64,000 nucleotides of DNA from Haematococcus lacustris (lineage: Eukaryota; Chlorophyta; Chlorophyceae; Chlamydomonadales; Haematococcaceae): positions 6,773,153 through 6,837,152 of the forward strand of contig JASKMD010000008.1 of the NCBI GenBank assembly GCA_030144725.1, written 5' to 3'. Below the pieces are notes generated by a model. It worked only from the letters and a program-made list of their open reading frames with translations. It had not been told where the DNA came from and ran no database searches. Position 1 is the stretch's first letter, and the number at the start of each line of letters is the position of its first letter. A program made the position numbers and the translations under genes. Below, in pieces: positions 53,512 through 63,075 of the stretch.

Positions 53512-53741
53512 TGTAACGGCGTAGCCGCTGCCTTTAATCTTACAGTGTGAGCGGCATGTCCACTTAGAAATGTCCAACGCAGTCTCTACTATCCACACTC
53601 TCGCACAGCAACTGAGCCCAGGTTTAGAACGGGACCCTCGGGAGTCGAACCCGAATGGTGAGCTGGTAGCAGCCCACCATTGACCTCCTCAGTCACTCTG
53701 CTAAAGTGTGGTTTACGGATACGCATAAGCGCACCGTCACA
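53512..53741 (-). repeat. Gypsy-2 3' LTR (230 bp)
   Basis: Ends TGTAACGGCG and CACCGTCACA form an imperfect inverted repeat. It shares CTTTAATCTTACAGTGTGAG with gypsy-1 (TTAAATCTTTTCAGTGTGTG). In element sense it has the hairpin TGGTGGGCT-GCTACC-AGCTCACCA followed by TCGGGTTCGACTCCCGA, a T-arm-like B-box module. Confidence 0.88.
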
Positions 53742-53755
53742 TTCCTCCCCCTCTT
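53742..53755 (-). promoter_or_regulatory. Gypsy-2 polypurine tract
   Basis: The minus strand reads AAGAGGGGGAGGAA directly before the LTR start TGTGACGG. It matches the gypsy-1 tract at 26460. Confidence 0.85.
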
Positions 53756-53952
53756 AAGAGATCCGTTCCGCCAAGGTACCTGGGATAGCCCAGAGCACCG
53801 AGACTCGCAGTCTATAGAGACCACTGACATACAAGCTGACCCATAAGGGTACCAGCCACCCACAGAAACACATGCATCACCATAAGGTGCCGCATGGGGA
53901 CCATGGTCATAGGACCAGGCCAAGTGACCTAGGTCATTGAGACATTTACACA

Positions 53953-56538
53953 TCAAGGCAGGTTATGCACAGCCTTGTACCTAGACAAGATCTGGGGAGC
54001 ACCAGCCAGCATAGCTTCTGGCTCCCATGTGTTGTAGGTATCATCGTAGCCTGTCCACTTGACCAGGTACTCCATGCGCTTCTTGAAACGTACCTGCCTG
54101 TGGCTCAACAAGCTATGCACTTCATAGTGAGGCGCATCTTCCAGCCACTCCATCACAGGAGGGGGGTGAAACCCCTGGCTGCCAGTGTACTTCTTAAGAA
54201 GCGACACATGGAACACAGGATGTAGCCTGCTCATGGTGGGAGGTAGCTCCAACCGGTAGGCAGCCTCACCTAGCTTGCCTGTGACCTTGAAAGGTCCTAC
54301 ATACCTAGGCAAGAACTTACGTGCTCTGCCAGGTGCATTGCGCAGGTTCTTAGTGCTCAGCAGGACGCTGTCACCTACGCTGAACGTGACATCACGCCTA
54401 CGCTTATTCGCATACCTTTGTTGGCGGTCCTGAGCCACCCTCATGCACTCCTGAGCATGCTTTACCTCATGCTCCCACTTCTTGGCGAAGCTCTCAGCGG
54501 AGGGAGAAAGGCACGGCCTGGGCAGCTTATGCAGCACAGGTGTAATGGGTGACTGTCCATAGTTCACCAGGAATGGTGTGGACTGAATGGACTCTTGCCA
54601 TGAATTATTAATAGCAAACTCGGCAAAGGCTAAATGCCTAGGCCAATCTTCTTGAGTAGGTAGGATATAATGTCTAAGCATTTCTTCCACAATCTGGTTT
54701 GTACGCTCAGTCTGACCATCTGACTGAGGATGATACGCGGTGCTGAAAGCAGGGTCTACGCCTATCAGCTTTCTGACCTCAATCCAGAACTGGTTGTTAA
54801 AGGTCGCTCCACGATCAGAGATGGTCACTTTAGAGAGGCCATGATATTTAAATACATGGTCAATGTATAATTCAGCAAATTCTTTAGCATCCATGGCTTC
54901 AATGCATGGGATTAGGTGAACCATCTTTGATAGACGATCCACAACCACACAGATAGAATCATAGCCATGCACACCGACTGGAAGCTTAACCACCAAATCC
55001 ATGGTGACAGATTCCCAGCGGTACCCCGGTATAGACAGGGGATTAAGCAGCCCACCAGGTACCTGGCGTGACGCTTTGTTTCGTTGGCATGCATCACAGT
55101 TAGTCACATAGTGTCTAACGTCAGCACGCATGGTTTTCCACCAGAACACCCTACGCACACGTTCAAGGGTTTTGGTGATGCCCACATGGCCAGCATACTT
55201 AGCATCATGCATTTCGTGCAAGATATGCTCTCGTAGCTGAATATCATTAGGAATTATAATAGTACCCTTATCAAGGTGTCGCCACAGTCCCTCCTGGGTC
55301 ATTTCCCACTCCTCATTAGGCTCAGCAAAGGCGGGATCAGTGCTATAGGCACTAATTAGCCAATCTGTGACCTGAGAAGGGTGACCAGGACACTCAGGGA
55401 CCTGTGCCTCACAGTCATTAGAGACCGGGTCAGCCCACCTTAACCGCTTAGGCTCTGATGGCTTTAGAGCATCATCAGAGTCAGCATCATGGTCAGGGTC
55501 TGATCCAGCGGTAGGCTGCTGTTCGCTGCCTCCGCTGCCGCTGCCCAACGGTGTACCCGCACCGACGTCGTCCCCCTCCTGTAATCTCCGCTTCTGCTGC
55601 CTGGTCGTCACCAGGATTTTGTCAGTATCAGTCTTAGCCGTCGCTGAAGTTACTGGAATACGTGACAGTGGATCGGCAGGATTAGTGTTGCCAGGTATGT
55701 ATTTAATGGTGTAATTAAATCGGGATAGGAACTCCAACCAGCGGCTCTGCCTACGGGACAGTGTAGACTGCGTAGGTAGGGCCTCTAGAGGGCGGTGATC
55801 ATTAAACAGGGTGAATGGCACTCCTTCAAGGTAGCACCGCCACTGTGTACACGCAGCAATAATGGCCAAAGTTTCCTGTTCCCCAGTGGTATAATTCATT
55901 TCAGCTTTTGACAGCTTACGTGAGTAATATGCCAGGGGGTAACCAGCCTGTGTCAATACTGCGCCAACACCTAAGAGTGAGGCGTCACAGTAGACTTCAA
56001 AGGGCTTGGTTATATCAGGCAAGCGGAGCATAGGCACCTTAATAATAGCCTGCTTTAGAGCGTTGAAAGCATCTAACTGGGGTTTGGGCCATTGTGCCCA
56101 GTTGAATGTTTTGCCTTCAGGGCCAGTCAAATTAGTAAGTGGAACAGCAATGGAACTAAAATTACGCACAAATTTACGTACATAATTAGCCATGCCAAGG
56201 AATGACTGCAGAGCTGTCAGATTCGTAGGAACTGGCCAGTCTTTGATAGCAGTCACCTTGCTGGGGTCTACAGCTACACCATCTTTAGAGATGATGTGCC
56301 CCAGGAAAGGTAGAGACTCTTTCATGAATTCACATTTGGATAATTTAGCAAAATATTTATGTTGTCTCAGCAAACTGAATATTTCACGAAGGTGTGACAG
56401 GTGCTCCTGGATAGACTTGGACATGATTAAAGTGTCATCAAGATATACCAGAGCACACCGGTCAATCACCGTGGCAAATGCCTGGTTCATTGCCCGTTGA
56501 AATGTAGCGGGAGCATTGGTTAAACCAAAGCATAACAC
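53953..56538 (-). pseudogene. Gypsy-2 Pol, 3' part: RT palm to chromodomain
   Basis: 861 codons in a frame shifted from the upstream pol part. It starts inside RT at [16 protein letters not shown], with VYLDD at ~30-35, then RNase H (VYCDASLLG, TTGEQE, FNDHRPL), an integrase zinc finger (HDAKYAGH ... CDACQ), catalytic positions in VTMDLVVKLP, TISDRGATF and DGQTERTN, and the chromodomain EVHSLLSHRQV ... YLVKWTGYDDTYNTWEP. The RNase H segment has FNDH where gypsy-1 has YTDH; the Asp is kept. It would be intact but for the frameshift at 56540. Confidence 0.9.
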
Positions 56539-57771
56539 TTTATACTGATAGTTTTAGGAATATCTTCATCAGGTATTGTGATTTGATGATAGCCAGCCTG
56601 GAGATCCAGGGAGGAAAATACAGTCATACCCGACAATTTATCAAATAAATCATCAATTCTTGGGAGAGGGTACTGATCACGTATAGTGAGCTTGTTAAGC
56701 TGGCGGTAGTCTACGCACATGCGTAGCTCACCGGACTTTTTCTTTACAAAAAGAACTGGTGCTGCAAATGGGGAGGAGCTAGGCTCTATCAGCCCTTTGG
56801 ACAACATGTCAGTAACCTGTTTTTTAACTTCTTCCTGTTCTGGCTGGCTCATCCTATAACTGGGCCTGGCAGGAGGTTTAGCACCATCCTGCAGGGGTAT
56901 AGAGTGCCCTACATCACGTGCAGGAGGCAACCCAGTGATAGGCTCAAACACATCAGAGAACTCCATAAGGAGGCTCTTTAACTGTGCCGCCTGCTCAGGG
57001 GGAACACCAGGTGGGTCTTGCAGGTTCTCATAAGAGACCAGTGCCACCACACCTGTGCCTCCATCTTTGAGCCACTTAGCAGCCGTTTTGGCAGACAGAG
57101 GGGTAGAAACCACCTCTGGGCCAGGTTCTAGGAAACCAGGAGGAATAGCATAGGCTTCTTTTACAGGTTTTACAGTTTGTAGAGACTCAACTGTACAGTT
57201 AACTGACCCCTTCTTGCTTACCGCTGAAGGTAGTAAGGTAGGCTGGCCCTTAGGGGTCCGCAGGGTGAGAGACTTGTCGACATAGTCAAGCAAGGCCCCC
57301 TGCACAGTCAGCCAATCAGCACCAAGCAGAATGTCATACTCATGTACCAGCTCTGGCATCACAGTCAAGGTGCAGAAGCAGCTAAACTGTTGGATGGACA
57401 AGTGCACTTTGACATATTGTGTACAGTACACTGATTGATTGTTAGCTACCTCATAACGAAGTGCCACAGGGTAATCATGCAGTCTCAACTTGTGTGTAGA
57501 CACAAATGCTTCACTGATGAAGGAGTCATCAGCGCCACCATCAGCAAGGCAGAAGCATGCATGCTGACGGTCAAGGGTGCCAGCAAATCTGAATCTCACC
57601 TTGCCATCACGTCCCACCATACCCAGCACATGTGCCTGTTGATGCTGAGCCACAGGGGGAACAGCAGTCTTACATGGCACATCATTCAAAGCAGGACTAC
57701 ATGGTCTCGCTGACAGGGCAGGCAGGGGCTCTACAAGGCAGGCAGGCAAAGAAGCTGTTGTTGAGTTGGCC
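56520..57771 (-). pseudogene. Gypsy-2 Pol, 5' part: protease and RT fingers
   Basis: Open from the foldback insertion edge. The protease-like motif is [13 protein letters not shown]: the retropepsin D-S-G triplet reads D-G-G here, an unusual change. RT begins [15 protein letters not shown] and includes [13 protein letters not shown] deletion of about 25 bp just after IPKT, at an ACT microhomology, shifts the frame and ends the ORF at 56520. Confidence 0.88.
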
Positions 57772-59817
57772 CACTCCTACAAATTAGTCCCTGCGTTCTT
57801 CCCTGCGCTTTTGTCAACCTTGTCCAAATGGGCTGAAACTTAGCACGTTGGTAGCTTGTGATGTAAGGAATCCATCCCAAAAGAAATCAGGTCAAAAAAA
57901 TCAAAGGCTAAGGCTCGGCGGCCCGTGGCGTTCACGCAGGGACGGATGCAGGGATTGAGGGGGGGGCGCAGGGACAAACGCAGGGATGGAAGGGGGGGTG
58001 CAGGGACGAACGCAGGGATGAGCGCAGGGATGAGCGCAGGGATTATGGGCGCAGGGATGAGCGCAGGGATTAACGCAGGGACGAGCGCAGGGATTTTGGG
58101 CGCAGGGATGAGCGCAGGGATAAACGCAGGGACGAGCGCAGGGATGAACGCAGGGACGAGCGCAGGGATTATGGTCGCAGGGACGAGCGCAGGGATTAAC
58201 GCAGGGATGAGCGCAGGGATTATGGGCGCAGGGACGAGCGCCGGGATGAGCGCAGGGATTATCGCAGGGATTAACGCAGGGATTAGCGCGGGGATTATCG
58301 CAGGGATTAGCGCAGGGATTATCGCAGGGATTAACGCAGGGATTAACGCAGGGATTAGCGCAGGGATTACCGCAGGGATTAACGCAGGGATTATCGCAGG
58401 GATTAGCGCAGGGATTATCGCAGGGATTAACGCAGGGATTATCGCAGGGATTAACGCAGGGATTAGCGCAGGGATTAACGCAGGGATTAACGCAGGGATT
58501 AACGCAGGGATTATCGCAGGGATTATCGCAGGGATTAACGCAGGGATTAGCGCAGGGATAAACGCAGGGATTAACGCAGGGATTAACGCAGGGATAAACG
58601 CAGGGATTAACGCAGGGATTATCGCAGGGATTAACGCAGGGATTAACGCAGGGATTAACGCAGGGATTATCGCAGGGATTAACGCAGGGATTATCGCAGG
58701 GATTAGCGCAGGGATTATCGCAGGGATTAACGCAGGGATTAACGCAGGGATTAACGCAGGGATTATCGCAGGGATTAACGCAGGGATTAGCGCAGGGATA
58801 AACGCAGGGATTAACGCAGGGATTATCGCAGGGATTAACGCAGGGATTAACGCAGGGATTAACGCAGGGATTATCGCAGGAATTAACGCAGGGATTAACG
58901 CAGGGATTACCGCAGGGATTAACGCAGGGATTAACGCAGGGATTAACGCAGGGATTATCGCAGGGATTAACGCAGGGATTAGCGCAGGGATAAACGCAGG
59001 GATTAACGCAGGGATTATCGCAGGGATTAACGCAGGGATTAACGCAGGGATTAACGCAGGGATTATCGCAGGGATTAACGCAGGGATTAACGCAGGGACG
59101 GACGCAGGGCTCGAGTGCAGGGACGGACGCAGGGCTCGAGTGCAGGGACGGACGCAGGGACGGATGCAGGGGCAGACGCAGGGATTGTAGGAACGTGCAT
59201 GATGCTTACAGCAGTGTCTAACACAAGCACAAATTACCTTCTCCGTGTTTGCTACATCCAACTACATACATCACATCCATCTACTGCGATCATTTAGGCT
59301 GGAGTCTGGCTGCTGCATGTCAGCTGGCTCCTGCCTGTAAGCTGGCTGCCACCAAGCTGCTACGGCCTCTTGGCTGCTGATCCTGGCTTGCACCACTGCT
59401 CCATGGCCACACCACTGCCAAGAGGCTGCTGCACCCCTGCACAACAACAACATGCACACAAGGGGACATGTGCACAAGAGCTGTCAGCTTACTGATGAAG
59501 GACGCACCCACGACGTTCATCTGCAATCAGGCAGGCAACACAGATGTGGTGGAACGTGACGCTATATAGATGAAGCGCGACTGGTGCTGTGTGACTGCTA
59601 CCACGAAAACGGCGGCTGCACCGCACTGCGACATCGCACCTGGCAAAGTGTACGAGTGCAGTCCGGATCCTGCAAGCCTGCGAGCGTGCAAGCCGGCAAA
59701 CCTGCAAGCCACGAGGCGGCAAGACACATCGCACATCGCTCAATTGCCAGCCGAAGGCACCTACCACCACTAGCGTGCAACAAGCCCTCCTCTGTGGCAG
59801 CCACCAGCCAGGCCTTG
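57772..59817 (+). repeat. Foldback left arm
   Basis: Contains the 12-bp array (57941-59188, roughly 100 monomers) with GCAGGGATTAAC, GATTATC, GATTAGC and GACGAGC-type variants. An open frame reads AGIN/AGII repeats, and the reverse reads IPAL repeats. Both are by-products of a 12-bp period. The inner part 59189-59817 has no known domain. Confidence 0.88.
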
Positions 59818-60083
59818 CCAGTTTCTCGTCGCCTGATCCCGCTTGGGGAAGCAATATGTGTGCTGCCTTGTATCCTAAGGGATGAACGATGCCGCCGTTA
59901 GAACTGCTATACAACACGCAAACTTCGTCACTCGCAAGCTTCGCGATTCACTAACTTTGAAAGTTCACTAACCAAGATAGCGCTTATCCAGACTGTGCTA
60001 GGCCTTGTCGGGAACGTACTGCGATGTATTGGCAAAGGCTTGCGTCAAGATTGGCCTTAGTAGGAGGAATGAAGGTGCACCGA
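59818..60083. other. Foldback central spacer
   Basis: 266 bp with no counterpart in the arms, no tandem repeat and no recognisable coding sequence. It contains short inverted stretches such as AACTTTGAAAGTT (59956). Confidence 0.6.
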
Positions 60084-61985
60084 CAAGGCCTGGCTGGTGG
60101 CTGCCACAGAGGAGGGCTTGTTGCACGCTAGTGGTGGTAGGTGCCTTCGGCTGGCAATTGAGCGATGTGCGATGTGTCTTGCCGCCTCGTGGCTTGCAGG
60201 TTTGCCGGCTTGCACGCTCGCAGGCTTGCAGGATCCGGACTGCACTCGTACACTTTGCCAGGTGCGATGTCGCAGTGCGGTGCAGCCGCCGTTTTCGTGG
60301 TAGCAGTCACACAGCACCAGTCGCGCTTCATCTATATAGCGTCACGTTCCACCACATCTGTGTTGCCTGCCTGATTGCAGATGAACGTCGTGGGTGCGTC
60401 CTTCATCAGTAAGCTGACAGCTCTTGTGCACATGTCCCCTTGTGTGCATGTTGTTGTTGTGCAGGGGTGCAGCAGCCTCTTGGCAGTGGTGTGGCCATGG
60501 AGCAGTGGTGCAAGCCAGGATCAGCAGCCAAGAGGCCGTAGCAGCTTGGTGGCAGCCAGCTTACAGGCAGGAGCCAGCTGACATGCAGCAGCCAGACTCC
60601 AGCCTAAATGATCGCAGTAGATGGATGTGATGTATGTAGTTGGATGTAGCAAACACGGAGAAGGTAATTTGTGCTTGTGTTAGACACTGCTGTAAGCATC
60701 ATGCACGTTCCTACAATCCCTGCGTCTGCCCCTGCATCCGTCCCTGCGTCCGTCCCTGCACTCGAGCCCTGCGTCCGTCCCTGCACTCGAGCCCTGCGTC
60801 CGTCCCTGCGTTAATCCCTGCGTTAATCCCTGCGATAGTCCCTGCGTTAATCCCTGCGTTAATCCCTGCGTTAATCCCTGCGATAATCCCTGCGTTAATC
60901 CCTGCGTTTATCCCTGCGCTAATCCCTGCGTTAATCCCTGCGATAATCCCTGCGTTAATCCCTGCGTTAATCCCTGCGTTAATCCCTGCGATAATCCCTG
61001 CGTTAATCCCTGCGTTAATCCCTGCGATTATCCCTGCGTTAATCCCTGCGTTAATCCCTGCGTTAATCCCTGCGATAATCCCTGCGTTAATCCCTGCGTT
61101 TATCCCTGCGCTAATCCCTGCGTTAATCCCTGCGATAATCCCTGCGTTAATCCCTGCGTTAATCCCTGCGTTAATCCCTGCGATAATCCCTGCGCTAATC
61201 CCTGCGATAATCCCTGCGTTAATCCCTGCGATAATCCCTGCGCTAATCCCTGCGTTAATCCCTGCGTTAATCCCTGCGATAATCCCTGCGCTAATCCCTG
61301 CGATAATCCCTGCGCTAATCCCTGCGTTAATCCCTGCGATAATCCCTGCGTTAATCCCTGCGTTAATCCCTGCGTTAATCCCTGCGCTAATCCCTACGTT
61401 AATCCCTGCGATAATCCCTGCGTTAATCCCTGCGCTAATCCCTGCGTTAATCCCCGCGATAATCCCTGCGTTAATCCCTGCGTTAATCCCTGCGATAATC
61501 CCTGCGCTCATCCCTGCGCTCGTCCTTGCGCCCATAATCCCTGCGCTCATCCCTGCGTTAATCCCTGCGCTCGTCCCTGCGCCCATAATCCCTGCGCTCG
61601 TCCCTGCGTTCATCCCTGCGCTCGTCCCTGCGTTTATCCCTGCGCTCATCCCTGCGCCCAAAATCCCTGCGCTCGTCCCTGCGTTAATCCCTGCGCTCAT
61701 CCCTGCGCCCATAATCCCTGCGCTCATCCCTGCGCTCATCCCTGCGTTCGTCCCTGCACCCCCCCTTCCATCCCTGCGTTTGTCCCTGCGCCCCCCCCTC
61801 AATCCCTGCATCCGTCCCTGCGTGAACGCCACGGGCCGCCGAGCCTTAGCCTTTGATTTCTTTGACCTGATTTCTTTTGGGATGGATTCCTTACATCACA
61901 AGCTACCAACGTGCTAAGTTTCAGCCCATTTGGACAAGGTTGACAAAAGCGCAGGGAAGAACGCAGGGACTAATTTGTAGGAGTG
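60084..61985 (-). repeat. Foldback right arm
   Basis: Inverted copy of the left arm. The non-repeated inner part appears nearly identical, while the 12-bp array (about 60716-61833) is some 130 bp shorter, so the arms differ mainly by repeat number. Confidence 0.88.
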
Positions 61986-62091
61986 CCTTGGGCACACTCA
62001 CATCATCATCAGCTCCTACAACAGCAGCATCATGCAACAGTTGTTCAGATTGAACCACAGCACAGTCCTGGCTGGCTGGCTGGGCAACACC
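61986..62091 (-). pseudogene. Gypsy-2 first 35 codons of pol after the gag stop
   Basis: Directly after gag TAG the same frame reads GVAQPASQDCAVVQSEQLLH and continues open to the foldback junction. Gypsy-1 has [14 protein letters not shown] at this place, so the post-stop sequence is conserved as protein. Confidence 0.7.
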
Positions 62092-62502
62092 CTAACGGTT
62101 GGTGGCAATACGGGCCCGGCTGACGCCACGGCGCATTCCCTGATCCCTAGGCTTAGCAGCCTTAGGTGGGGGCTGGGGCTCTGGCTCCTGGTCTGACTCA
62201 GAAGCACCAGACTCTGAAGGGGGCTTGGACTTGGATTGGCCAGGCTTCTTGGCACCCTCAGGTGGGTTAGGGTACCCAGCCCTGCGCCGGGCCTCAATAG
62301 CCGTGAAGTGGCGGAAGGGGCAGGGGTGGTTGGTCTGGTGGCCGGGATGGTTGCACTTGAAGCAGTATTGCCCAGGCAACAGGGGTTTCTTGGACCACAG
62401 CTCATCGTGTCTGGGCCTCTTGCCAGCACCACCAGAAACAGGGGGCTTAGAGCCACGCCTGCCGGGGTGGGCCTCACCTCCCAGGGCACTTGACGCCTGC
62501 AC
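62092..62502 (-). pseudogene. Gypsy-2 Gag C-terminal fragment (zinc knuckle)
   Basis: The frame encodes a basic region (KRPRHDELWSKKPL), a C-x2-C-x4-H-x4-C knuckle (CFKCNHPGHQTNHPC), the segment AIEARRRAGYPNPPEGAKK, which parallels gypsy-1 ALEARKLSGYPRPP, and a charged C-terminus ending ARIATNR then TAG. Nucleocapsid-type function (RNA binding) is expected by family. The N-terminal capsid part is absent: the frame runs into the LTR at 62503, whose sequence supplies the first few apparent codons. Confidence 0.82.
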
Positions 62503-62729
62503 TGTCACAAAGTGGCAATGCCAAAGGGCCTACTTGCCCGCGGAAATAGTGAAGTTGTGATTGGGTCGCTCCTTCCTCGCGACTCACCGTCCGTAGCTTC
62601 CTTACGGGGATAATCTCTTGTTGCCCTTGCACCAAGTCCCCGTTTGCTCTACGGCCCGCGGTGGTATTTCACCGTCACACTTCGTGTAAACAGATGTTAG
62701 GCCTCTCCCGAGCCATGCACTCTGTTACA
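62503..62729 (-). repeat. LTR-3: LTR of a third retrotransposon inserted in gypsy-2 gag
   Basis: 227 bp with 12-bp terminal inverted repeats matching at 10 positions (TGTCACAAAGTG on the left, CACTCTGTTACA on the right). On the minus strand it is preceded by GTCGGGGGGAT, a polypurine tract. Length is similar to the other LTRs, but the sequence is unrelated and lacks the T-arm module. Without a second copy in view it is a solo or terminal LTR. Confidence 0.65.
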
Positions 62730-62740
62730 ATCCCCCCGAC
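62730..62740 (-). promoter_or_regulatory. Probable polypurine tract of LTR-3 element
   Basis: The minus strand GTCGGGGGGAT abuts LTR-3 at its TGTAACAG start, which places the element interior at higher coordinates. Confidence 0.55.
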
Positions 62741-63075
62741 TTGGCCAAAACCCGTCCTCGGGATAAAAGACCAAGGGAGCTCCATTCCACGAGGTAGCTA
62801 GTCTCAGGAGGGCTCCGGCAGTGTTGGTGCACAGGATTAGAATCATTGCGTGATCAGCGCGAATGCTCTGGGCGTTTTCGGACCGGTACCGAGTTGTTAC
62901 GCCGCACCAAGGACGACAGTGCACACATACAGACGACTAAGAGCATTTCCGCTCATGAAAGCCCTGCTTACACTGTTTGGGAGGTGCACACATACAGCAA
63001 CCAGGGTCCTGCTCACACCACGTCTGGTGTGCACATACAGACGACCACATAGTCCTGCTTGCACTCCTGTCACTA
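62741..63075. other. Remnant interior of LTR-3 element and short repeats
   Basis: No pol or gag motif is visible. GTGCACACATACAG-type motifs recur at about 62920, 62986 and 63030, each near a CCTGCT(T/C)AC-like segment: a short imperfect repeat of ~60 bp. Confidence 0.45.

Larger units (their letters stand above)
57772..61985. mobile_element. Foldback element with 12-bp-repeat arms and CACT termini
   Basis: Left arm 57772-59817 and right arm 60084-61985 are inverted copies about 2.0 and 1.9 kb long, separated by a 266-bp spacer. Termini read CACTCCTACAAATTAGTCCC and its complement. Each arm has a ~165-bp outer part, a long array of a 12-bp monomer (GCAGGGATTAAC) and an inner ~620-bp non-repeated part. 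It sits inside gypsy-2 pol, flanked by CC on both sides. No transposase is encoded, so it would be non-autonomous. The CACT termini suggest the CACTA (CMC) group, which is inference. Confidence 0.85.
53512..62502 (-). mobile_element. Gypsy-2: decayed Ty3/gypsy chromovirus
   Basis: 3' LTR, polypurine tract, pol and the C-terminal part of gag are on the minus strand. The element is broken by a ~25-bp deletion in RT, a 4.2-kb foldback insertion at the start of pol, and truncation of gag by another LTR at 62503. The 5' LTR is not in the window. It is related to gypsy-1 but clearly a different family. Confidence 0.88.

Noticed and set aside
59489..60412. Paired ~140-codon frames (RPGWWLPQRRACCTL...) in the inner foldback arms
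   Set aside because: Identical only because the arms are inverted copies. No known domain, and cysteine/arginine-rich composition typical of chance frames.
57840..61917. Proteins with AGIN or IPAL repeats in the foldback arms
   Set aside because: By-products of a 12-bp period; both strands are open and mirror each other in the two arms.
57772..61985. Reading the 4.2-kb palindrome as purely an assembly artefact
   Set aside because: Arms differ in array length, a unique spacer separates them, ends are sharp, and excision restores the host frame. An artefact would more likely give equal arms, though long reads should still confirm it.
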